NCBI GenBank assembly: GCA_963739375.1
Contig: CAVUAF010000004.1
Location: 1 to 62,482, forward strand
Length of the DNA stretch: 62,482 nt
Reading direction: 5' to 3'
DNA from: CAVUAF01 sp963739375
GTDB taxonomy: Bacteria > Acidobacteriota > Terriglobia > Terriglobales > Acidobacteriaceae
Under the pieces are notes generated by a model, which was not told the DNA's origin, did no database searches, and saw only the letters and a list, made by a program, of their open reading frames with translations. A program made the position numbers and the translations under genes. This document shows positions 56,417-62,482 of this stretch, piece by piece (position 1 is the stretch's first letter; each line of letters begins with the position of its first letter).

Positions 56417-57004
56417 TCATTTTCGCGCCGGGCCTGGGCGCCCGGGAGCAATGGCGGCAAACGTCATCTCTTCCGCAGGGCTGCCGGTGCGCTGCTTCCA
56501 GGCAAAGAACAGCGCCGCATAGGAGTCGGTGATGTACTGCGCGCGGCCGACGCCGAGCTGCTTCGCGGTGGCGTCAATCCACGCCGCCGGCCCCTCGATC
56601 TCCCCGAGGTTGCCGATGGGCGTCTCGTCGATCACCACGGCGCCGCTGCCGTCGCTCCACTCGCTGCGGAACTTTTCGTAACGGAAGCCGGGGACGAAGC
56701 CGAGGGCGGCGAAGATGGCGGCCAGCTTTTCGCCGTCGGCGACCGGGGTCTCCAGCTCCCGCCGGGACTTGTGTGGCCCCACGGTGGCCCGCGCCTTGTG
56801 GGTCACGGTCCACGCCGCGCCGTACTGGCGGATGCGCAGCAGCGCGCCACGCGCGCGCAGCGCGCCGCCGGGCAGGTCGTAGAGCGTGTTCATCTCGTGG
56901 GTGCGCGGCGTCTGCTCGTGGAAGCCGAGCTTGCGCAATCGCTGCTCCAGGGCGGCCACGTCCGCCACGCGAAACTTGATTTCGACTTCGTTGGCGGGGG
57001 ACAT
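56417..57004 (-). CDS. CYTH-domain protein (class IV adenylate cyclase/triphosphatase-like)
   Basis: A 195-residue CYTH protein. The signature ExExK is EVEIKF (residues 6-11), followed by RTHEMNTLYDLPGGAL, LLRIRQYG, TVTHKA and GAVVIDETPIGNLGEIEGP. The family hydrolyses triphosphates or cyclises ATP; the CyaB-type arrangement cannot be told from thiamine-triphosphatase-like forms here. Convergent with the deacetylase, divergent from ridA. Confidence 0.85.
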   Translation of the reverse strand: MSPANEVEIKFRVADVAALEQRLRKLGFHEQTPRTHEMNTLYDLPGGALRARGALLRIRQYGAAWTVTHKARATVGPHKSRRELETPVADGEKLAAIFAALGFVPGFRYEKFRSEWSDGSGAVVIDETPIGNLGEIEGPAAWIDATAKQLGVGRAQYITDSYAALFFAWKQRTGSPAEEMTFAAIAPGRPGPARK

Positions 57005-57046
57005 GCTTCCCCAGTATAGCGGCCAATCGGCACGGGCCCTCGCATG

Positions 57047-57100
57047 AGCTTTAAGCTCTAAGCTCGAAGCCTTAAGCTTATGGCTTAGAGCTTTAAAGCT
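57047..57100. repeat. Long imperfect hairpin of AGCTT-rich repeats
   Basis: AGCTTTAAGCTCTAAGC (57047-57063) pairs with GCTTAGAGCTTTAAAGCT (57083-57100) over 17 bp with one bulge. The loop contains a further CTTAAG palindrome. It fills most of the gap between two divergent genes. Confidence 0.7.
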
Positions 57101-57119
57101 TGAAGCCCAGGAGAGCCCA

Positions 57120-57551
57120 ATGAAGATCCTCGCATTGCTTGCCCTGCTCGTGCTGCCCCTGTTCGCGAACGCCGCGGAGAAGCGCCGACCCATCAATCTC
57201 CCGAACCGCGAGCCCAACCTGCCGTTCAGCGACGCGGTGCTGGTGGGCGACACGCTGTACGTTTCCGGGCGCATCGGCCTCGATCCCCGGACCGGGCAGG
57301 CGCCCGCCGACCTCGACCGGGAGATCAAGCTGCTCCTCGACGGCTTCCAAGCCGTGCTCGCCGCCGGCGGCATGACCATGGACGACCTGGTCCAGGTGAC
57401 CATCTTCTGCCCCGACGTCTCGCTCTTCGACAAGTGGAACGCGGCCTACCGCACGTATTTCAAGGGCGAGCTGCCGGCGCGCGCCTTCATCGGCTCCGGG
57501 CCGCTTCTCCGCGGCGGACATTTCGAGATGATGGGTGTCGCCCGCAAGTGA
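57120..57551 (+). CDS. RidA/YjgF family protein with signal peptide
   Basis: A 143-residue protein. An N-terminal signal sequence (KILALLALLVLPLFANA) precedes a RidA domain: LPFSDAVLVGDTLYVSGRIG, GMTMDDLVQVTIFCPDV and LPARAFIGSGPLLRGGHFEM. Cytoplasmic RidA deaminates reactive enamines, using an Arg in the xRxA segment (PARAF here). Export to the periplasm is unusual, so its substrate may differ. Confidence 0.82.
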   Translation: MKILALLALLVLPLFANAAEKRRPINLPNREPNLPFSDAVLVGDTLYVSGRIGLDPRTGQAPADLDREIKLLLDGFQAVLAAGGMTMDDLVQVTIFCPDVSLFDKWNAAYRTYFKGELPARAFIGSGPLLRGGHFEMMGVARK

Positions 57552-57601
57552 CAACCGCCGCCATGCTAGACTCGACGGCATCCTGGTGGGAGGTCATCGT
57601 T

Positions 57602-57877
57602 ATGCCCAGATACGTCATCGAGCGCGAGATTCCCGGCGCCGGCAAGCTGAGCGCCGACGAACTGCGCGCCGTCTCGCAGAAATCCTGCGGCGTGCTGCGT
57701 GGTATGGGCCCGCAGGTGCAGTGGGTCCACAGCTACGTCACCGACGACAAGGTGTACTGCATCTACATCGCGCCCAACGAGGCCGCGGTGCGCGAGCACG
57801 GGCGGCAGGGCGGCTTTCCGGTGAACCGGGTGGCGGAGATTCGCGCCACGATCGACCCGGCCACCAGCGAGGGATAG
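57602..57877 (+). CDS. DUF4242 family small protein
   Basis: A 91-residue protein with the family opening MPRYVIEREIPGAGKLSADE and the stretches WVHSYVTDDKVYCIYIAPNE and REHGRQGGFPVNRV. GGGAGG lies about 8 bases before the ATG. Function is not established; some members are described as nickel-binding. It may share an operon with ridA, 50 bases upstream. Confidence 0.75.
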   Translation: MPRYVIEREIPGAGKLSADELRAVSQKSCGVLRGMGPQVQWVHSYVTDDKVYCIYIAPNEAAVREHGRQGGFPVNRVAEIRATIDPATSEG

Positions 57878-57891
57878 AAATTGGTCGCCTC

Positions 57892-57940
57892 CCAGACGAG
57901 CAAAACCGGCTCGTCTGGGGCACCCCGCTCGTCTGGGGCA
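57892..57940. terminator. Hairpin between convergent genes, followed by an 18-bp direct repeat
   Basis: CCAGACGAGC (57892-57901) and GCTCGTCTGG (57909-57918) form a perfect 10-bp stem with loop AAAACCG. The right arm is repeated as gctcgtctggggcacccc twice in tandem (57909-57944). It lies between two convergent genes and could terminate both. Confidence 0.5.
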
Positions 57941-57959
57941 CCCCGCTTCGTGGTGAGAG

Positions 57960-58949
57960 TTACTTGTCGCGGGCGATGACAAAATCCGGGATGGCCAGCA
58001 GGGCGCGCTTGCTCTCCGAGTCGGGGAAGCTGCAGAGCGCGTGGCGCGCCGCCGTGGCGTACTCCTGGGCCCGGGCGTTGGCCGCCTCCAGCGAACTGTA
58101 ACGCTCCAAGATGGTGACCACGTCGGTGTGAGTGACGCCGTTGAAGGCGCGTTCGTTGAGCACCTTTTCGATGGCGGCATGCTCCACCGGGGTGCAGCGC
58201 TCCAGGGCGTGAATGATGGCCATGGTCGCCTTGCCTTCGCGCAGGTCGCTGGCCACCGGCTTGCCCAGGATTTCCTCGCTCGCCGTCAGGTCGAGGACGT
58301 CGTCCACGATCTGGAAGGCCATCCCCAGGTTGCGCCCGTAGGCGGCGAGGCGCTGCTCCTGCTCGGCATTAGCGCCTCCCAGCACGCCGCCGAGCTGCGT
58401 CGAAACCGCGAACAGGCACGCCGTCTTGCGGTAAATCAGTTCGAAGTGCTCCTGCAGCGAGATGCAGCGGCCGAGCTTCTCCATCTGCGACAACTCGCCC
58501 TCGACCATCTGCTGGGTGAGCTCGGTCAGCAGGTCGAGGATGCGGAAGTTGCGCTCCAGCACCGCAATCTTGAACGCCTGCATGTAGAGCCAGTCGCCGG
58601 CCAGCACGCACTTGGCGTTGCCCCACTGGGTGTTGGCGGCGGGGCGACCGCGGCGGGTTCTCGCCTCGTCGATGATGTCGTCGTGCACCAGGGTGGCGGT
58701 GTGGATGATTTCCACCACCGCGCCCAGGCGGATGGCGCCGCGTCCCTCGTAGTCAAAGAGCTTCGCCGCCAGCACCAGCAGCGCCGGGCGGATGCGCTTC
58801 CCGCCGCCGGCGCGCAGGTGCTCGCCGATGTCGGTGATGGCGCGGACGTTGGAGACGGTGTCGCGCCCGAACTCGCGCTCGATGGCGGCCAGATCGTCGC
58901 GCAACAGCTCGAAGACCTGCGTGACCGTGATGGCGGCTGTCGTACTCAC
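57960..58949 (-). CDS. Polyprenyl diphosphate synthase (trans, IspB-like)
   Basis: A 329-residue prenyltransferase. Both aspartate-rich motifs are present: DDIID (90-94) and DDVLD (216-220), with GGGKRIRPALL near the N-terminus. Length and sequence fit long-chain (octaprenyl/heptaprenyl) synthases that make the quinone side chain from farnesyl diphosphate and IPP. A terminator-like hairpin separates it from yajQ upstream. Confidence 0.92.
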   Translation of the reverse strand: MSTTAAITVTQVFELLRDDLAAIEREFGRDTVSNVRAITDIGEHLRAGGGKRIRPALLVLAAKLFDYEGRGAIRLGAVVEIIHTATLVHDDIIDEARTRRGRPAANTQWGNAKCVLAGDWLYMQAFKIAVLERNFRILDLLTELTQQMVEGELSQMEKLGRCISLQEHFELIYRKTACLFAVSTQLGGVLGGANAEQEQRLAAYGRNLGMAFQIVDDVLDLTASEEILGKPVASDLREGKATMAIIHALERCTPVEHAAIEKVLNERAFNGVTHTDVVTILERYSSLEAANARAQEYATAARHALCSFPDSESKRALLAIPDFVIARDK

Positions 58950-58979
58950 AATTCCCTGGATTTCTTCATTTCTTCATTT

Positions 58980-59020
58980 TTCATTTGTTCAATTGGAAAG
59001 CCGGCCAATGAAAAAATGAA
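58980..59020 (-). terminator. Candidate terminator downstream of yajQ
   Basis: An AT-rich imperfect stem of 16 bp (TTCATTTGTTC-A-ATTGG with CCAAT-GAAAAAATGAA), loop AAAGCCGG. On the minus strand it follows the yajQ stop by 24 bases and precedes the polyprenyl synthase gene. Confidence 0.4.
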
Positions 59021-59043
59021 CCCTGCGAAAATGACAAAATCTC

Positions 59044-59541
59044 TTACTGGCTCCGGTAATTCGTGAACTGCATGTCGATGCCGAAATCCTTTTGCCGCAG
59101 CAGGGCCATGATCTCCTGCAGCGTGTCGCGGTCTCGGCCGCTCACCCGCACCGTGTCGCCCTGGATCGCGGCCTGCACCTTCTTCTTCGAATCCTTGATC
59201 AGCTTCACGATCTCGCGCGCCTTTTCCGTGGGGATGCCCTGCTGCAGCGAGATCTTCTGCCGCACCGTGCTGCCGGCCGCGGGCTCGACCGTGCCGTAGG
59301 TCAGCCCCTTGAGCGGCACGCCGCGCTTCACCAGCCGTTGCTGGAACACGTCGTTCACCGCCTTCAGCTTGTACTCGTCGGCCGAGGCCAGCAGGATCGC
59401 CTCTTTGCCCTCCAGCTGGATGTCGCTGTGGGAGTTCTTCAGGTCGAAGCGGGTGTGGATTTCCTTCAGCGCCTGCTGAATGGCGTTGCTGACCTCCTGC
59501 AGGTCGATGCGGCTCACAATGTCGAACGAGTTTTCGGCCAT
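59044..59541 (-). CDS. yajQ: YajQ family nucleotide-binding protein
   Basis: A 165-residue protein covering the full family: MAENSFDIVSRIDLQEVSNA, TRFDLKNSHSDI, KGLTYGTVEPAAGSTVRQ, IKDSKKKVQAAIQGDTVRVS and the C-terminal DFGIDMQFTNYR. YajQ proteins bind nucleotides, and cyclic di-GMP in some species, and affect transcription. Cytoplasmic, no partner evident nearby. Confidence 0.95.
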   Translation of the reverse strand: MAENSFDIVSRIDLQEVSNAIQQALKEIHTRFDLKNSHSDIQLEGKEAILLASADEYKLKAVNDVFQQRLVKRGVPLKGLTYGTVEPAAGSTVRQKISLQQGIPTEKAREIVKLIKDSKKKVQAAIQGDTVRVSGRDRDTLQEIMALLRQKDFGIDMQFTNYRSQ

Positions 59542-59666
59542 AGCGGAGTCCCCAGCACGCCCGTCGTGGGAGGGCTAATCTGAAGCCAATAGATTACCCT
59601 GCCGCGCCGGATATGGACAGAGCCGCGGTACCCCTTGTCCATCCGGACAGTGGCCGGCGCCCGGGG

Positions 59667-60476
59667 TCACGCCATCCGGAAGAAGTGCTGGAAGTTCGCC
59701 GCCGTGGCTGCCGCCAGCTCTTCGGGCGCAATGCCGCGGAGCTCCGCGAGGGCGCGCCCCGTCTCCACCACAAAGGCCGGCTCGTTGCGCTGTCCGCGGT
59801 GCGGCGCCGGCGCCAGGTAGGGGCAATCGGTCTCGATCAGGATGCGGTCGAGCGGCGCCTGGCGCGCCACCTCGCGAATGTTCTGTGCCTTGGGGAAGGT
59901 GACGTTGCCGGCAAACGAGATCAGGAAGCCCATCTCGAGCGCGGCCTGCGCGTGTTCCCATTCGCCGGTGAAACAGTGCAGCACGCCGCCGAGGCCGGCC
60001 GCCGCCCAGTGCCGCCGGAGGAGGGCCAGGCAGTCCTGCCAGGCGTTGTCGCTCTGGGCGCTGGGGCGGTTGTGAATGATGATGGGCTTGCCCGCGGCGC
60101 GCGCCAGCTCCATCTGGCGGATGAAAACCTCCTGCTGCACGGCGCGCGGCGAGTGGTCGTAGTAGTAGTCGAGGCCGATTTCGCCCCAGCCCAGCACGCG
60201 CGGGTGGCGCGCCAGCTGCGCCAATTCGTCGTAATCGCCCTCGCGGACCTTCGCCGCTTCGTGCGGATGCACGCCGACGGTGGCGTAGAGGGCTGGAGAG
60301 TCCGGCCCCGCGAGCGATTCCGCCAGCCGGATGGCGCAGTCGAGCGTTCCGGGGCCGTCGCCGCTGCCGATCAGGAGAATGGTGGAGACGCCGGCCACGG
60401 CGGCGCGCCGAAGTACCGCTTCGCGGTCGTCGCGGAAGCGCGGCCCGTCGAGATGCGCGTGGGAATCAACGAACAT
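59667..60476 (-). CDS. TatD family metal-dependent hydrolase
   Basis: A 269-residue TIM-barrel deoxyribonuclease-like protein. Metal-binding motifs: DSHAHLD (4-10), a conserved Glu in GWGEIGLDYYYDHS, HNRPS, HCFTGE and ETDCPYLAP. It lies 24 bases downstream of metG, its usual neighbour in many genomes, and is probably cotranscribed. The family includes 3'-5' DNases. Confidence 0.92.
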   Translation of the reverse strand: MFVDSHAHLDGPRFRDDREAVLRRAAVAGVSTILLIGSGDGPGTLDCAIRLAESLAGPDSPALYATVGVHPHEAAKVREGDYDELAQLARHPRVLGWGEIGLDYYYDHSPRAVQQEVFIRQMELARAAGKPIIIHNRPSAQSDNAWQDCLALLRRHWAAAGLGGVLHCFTGEWEHAQAALEMGFLISFAGNVTFPKAQNIREVARQAPLDRILIETDCPYLAPAPHRGQRNEPAFVVETGRALAELRGIAPEELAAATAANFQHFFRMA

Positions 60477-60499
60477 CAGGTTTCACGCGGCTGAAACCT

Positions 60500-62482
60500 T
60501 CATTTCAGTCTGGCCCCGTTGGGCACATCTTCGGCGAACGTGGCCAGGACCGGCAGACCCTCTTCGCCCACCGACGCGGCCAGGATCATGCCGTTGGATT
60601 CCAGCCCGCGCAGCTTGCGCGGCGCGAGGTTGGCGACGATCACTACCTTGCGCCCGACCAGCTTCTCCGGTTCGTAGGCTTGGGCGATGCCGGCGACCAC
60701 CTGGCGCACTTCGCTGCCGATGTCCACTTCCAGGCGCAGCAGCCGGTCGGCGCCTTTGACCCGCTCGGCGACCTTCACCACCCCCACCCGCATCTCGATC
60801 TTGGCGAAGTCATCGATGGTGATCTTGCCGCCCGCCACCACCGCGGGTGGGGCCACGCCACCGCTCGGGGCGGGGGCCGCGGGAGGGCTCGTTGCCGCCG
60901 GTCCGCCTGCGGGCGCGGGCGGAGTCTTTTCTGCCTGCTCCGTGGGCGCCCCGTTCGCGACAGCCGCGGGTGTTGAAACCGGCCGACCGACATCATCCTT
61001 CTTCTGCATAGCTTCAATCGCGCTCCTGTCAACGCGGGGAAACACGGGTTCGACTTTTTCCAGCTTCGTGCCCACCGGCAACTGTCCCCACTGGAGCTGG
61101 TCGAGCCGCACCCTGGCAAGGTCACCGAGCCCGAGCTGCTTCCAGATCCTCGCGGTTGCCTCGGGAATGACCGGGTGCAGCAGCGCGCTCACCACGCGCA
61201 GCGCCTCGGCCGCGGTGTACAGGATGGTCGCCAGCCGCGCCCGGCTGCTCTCGTCATCCTTCTCGGCCACCGCCCAAGGTTCGGTTTCGACGAGGTACTT
61301 GTTCACGGCGCCGATGAGTCCCCACGCCGTTTCCAGGGCGCGCGAGAACTGGTAGTCGTTGAACAGCGCGGCATAGTCGGCGATGGTCCGGGCCGCCAGC
61401 GCCGCGATCTGCTCCTCGGCCGGGGTGCGCGCCTTCGCCGCCGACGGGTAGGGCACCTCGCCGCGAAAATAGCGGGTGATCATGGTCAGGGTGCGGCTGG
61501 CCAGGTTGCCCAGATCGTTGGCCAGGTCGGAGTTGAAGCGTCCGACCAGGGCGTCGAAGCTGAAGCTGCCGTCCTGCCCGAACACCACCTCGCGCAGCAG
61601 AAAGTAGCGCAGGGCGTCGGCGCCCAGCACCTCGACCACACTCTCCGAGCGCACCACGTTGCCGCGCGACTTCGACATCTTGCTCTGCTCGAAGAGCAAA
61701 TGCCCGTGGACGATCACCGACTTGGGCAGCGGCAGGCCGGCCGCCATCAGGAAGGCGGGCCAGTAGACGCAGTGGAAGCGGATGATCTCCTTCGACATCA
61801 TGTGGACGTCGGCGGGCCAGAAGCGCTCGAAACGCTGGCGCTCAGCCGCCTGCGGCGAGCCGAACCCCAGGGCGGTGACGTAATTGGCCAGCGCGTCCAG
61901 CCACACATAGACGACGTGCTCGGGATCGTCGGGCACCGGCACGCCCCACTTGAAGGTGCTGCGGGAGATGGAGAGGTCGCGCAGGCCGCCGCGCACGAAG
62001 GCGATGACCTCGTTGCGCCGCGTCTCCGGGCGAATGAACTCGGGATGCGCGTAGTAGAAGTCCAGCAGCCGGTCCTCGAAGGCGGAGAGCTTGAAGAAGT
62101 AATTGTGCTCGCTGATGGTCTCGGTCTTGCGCCCGCACTCCGGACACGGCGCTCCCGGCTGGTTCACGTCGACGTACAGGTTGTCGAAGATGCAGTACTG
62201 GCCGGTGTACGTCCCCTTGTAGATGTAGCCGGCGTCGCGGATGCGGCGCCACAGCGCCTGTACGCCGCGCTGGTGGCGCGCTTCGGTGGTGCGAATGAAG
62301 TCGTCGTAGGTGATGCCCAGCTGGTCGAAGGCGGCGCGGAAGCGCGCGGCCACCTCGTCCACCCAGGCCTGGGGCGGCTGCCCGGCGGCGGAAGCGGCGC
62401 GTTCCACGTTGACGCCGTGCTCGTCGGTGCCGGTCAGGAAGAGGGTCTCGACCCCGTGCATCCGCTGCCAGCGCGCGATGGC
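60500..62482 (-). CDS. metG: Methionyl-tRNA synthetase, N-terminus beyond window
   Basis: About 660 residues of a class I aminoacyl-tRNA synthetase; the frame stays open to the window end, so the first ~30 residues with the HIGH region are missing. Visible are LTGTDEHGVNVERAA, a zinc-knuckle segment with CPECGRKTE, KWGVPVPDDPEHVVYVWLDAL, SKMSKSRGNVV (KMSKS loop), an anticodon-binding helical domain, a Pro/Ala/Gly-rich linker (about 50 residues) and a C-terminal tRNA-binding OB fold (KITIDDFAKIEMRVG to end). It charges tRNA-Met. Confidence 0.97.
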   Translation of the reverse strand, partial: AIARWQRMHGVETLFLTGTDEHGVNVERAASAAGQPPQAWVDEVAARFRAAFDQLGITYDDFIRTTEARHQRGVQALWRRIRDAGYIYKGTYTGQYCIFDNLYVDVNQPGAPCPECGRKTETISEHNYFFKLSAFEDRLLDFYYAHPEFIRPETRRNEVIAFVRGGLRDLSISRSTFKWGVPVPDDPEHVVYVWLDALANYVTALGFGSPQAAERQRFERFWPADVHMMSKEIIRFHCVYWPAFLMAAGLPLPKSVIVHGHLLFEQSKMSKSRGNVVRSESVVEVLGADALRYFLLREVVFGQDGSFSFDALVGRFNSDLANDLGNLASRTLTMITRYFRGEVPYPSAAKARTPAEEQIAALAARTIADYAALFNDYQFSRALETAWGLIGAVNKYLVETEPWAVAEKDDESSRARLATILYTAAEALRVVSALLHPVIPEATARIWKQLGLGDLARVRLDQLQWGQLPVGTKLEKVEPVFPRVDRSAIEAMQKKDDVGRPVSTPAAVANGAPTEQAEKTPPAPAGGPAATSPPAAPAPSGGVAPPAVVAGGKITIDDFAKIEMRVGVVKVAERVKGADRLLRLEVDIGSEVRQVVAGIAQAYEPEKLVGRKVVIVANLAPRKLRGLESNGMILAASVGEEGLPVLATFAEDVPNGARLK

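Overview
The window is GC-rich, gene-dense bacterial DNA. Its gene set (exosortase/EPS locus, long SecA with a ~35-residue N-terminal insertion, DUF4242 protein, dispersed repeats of a recurring type) suggests an acidobacterium. That assignment is inferred from gene content and style, not from a marker search.

Layout. (1) 1-3983: tail of a polysaccharide cluster: a flippase C-terminus, then three consecutive genes (methyltransferase, UDP-GlcNAc 2-epimerase, glycosyltransferase) each broken by two or more single-base frameshifts, with a small IS5-like transposase remnant between them. (2) 4064-24657: an exosortase-associated exopolysaccharide locus. A twelve-gene minus-strand run (20152 down to 5268) starts with a sigma-54-type regulator and continues through Wza-like export protein, outer-membrane barrel, Wzz-like chain-length protein, ExeA-like ATPase, tyrosine-kinase-like ATPase, initiating sugar transferase, GT2, asparagine synthase, Wzy-like ligase, a deacetylase-like protein and a GT4. 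Many of its junctions are ATGA overlaps. Divergently, xrtA, epsI and a TPR lipoprotein are on the plus strand; a close match to a -24/-12 sigma-54 promoter lies just before xrtA. (3) 24803-26637: two translationally coupled tyrosine recombinases. (4) 26695-29476: a 2.8-kb segment (secreted repeat-like protein, DsrE-like, Mop protein) bracketed by 98-bp inverted repeats. (5) 29507-35555: a three-domain acyl-ACP synthetase/ACP/acyltransferase, then secA. (6) 35556-36313: an intergenic island of composite dispersed repeats. (7) 36314-42628: an unknown membrane protein followed by FimT-, PilV-, PilW- and PilX-like minor pilins; pilW carries a frameshift. (8) 42817-56370: a second glycan cluster with epimerase, DegT aminotransferase, Gfo/Idh dehydrogenase and hexapeptide acetyltransferase, a combination like the WbpI/E/B/D route to diacetamido uronic acids. 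It also holds two zinc-ribbon methyltransferases, glycosyltransferases, an FAD oxidoreductase, a deacetylase and a deacetylase-GT2 fusion. (9) 56417-62482: housekeeping genes (CYTH protein, RidA, DUF4242, polyprenyl diphosphate synthase, YajQ, TatD, and MetG cut by the window end).

How it fits together: sections 1, 2 and 8 would build, assemble and export surface polysaccharide. The exosortase pair would process membrane-anchored substrates that are not encoded here, and section 7 would supply pilus or pseudopilus tip components. The most unusual points are the regulator that has lost the GAFTGA loop beside a good sigma-54 promoter, the deacetylase-GT2 fusion with a missing metal-ligand histidine, the 891-residue PilX-like protein with calcium-loop motifs, and the repeat-bracketed segment. 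I saw no tRNA, rRNA or CRISPR array.
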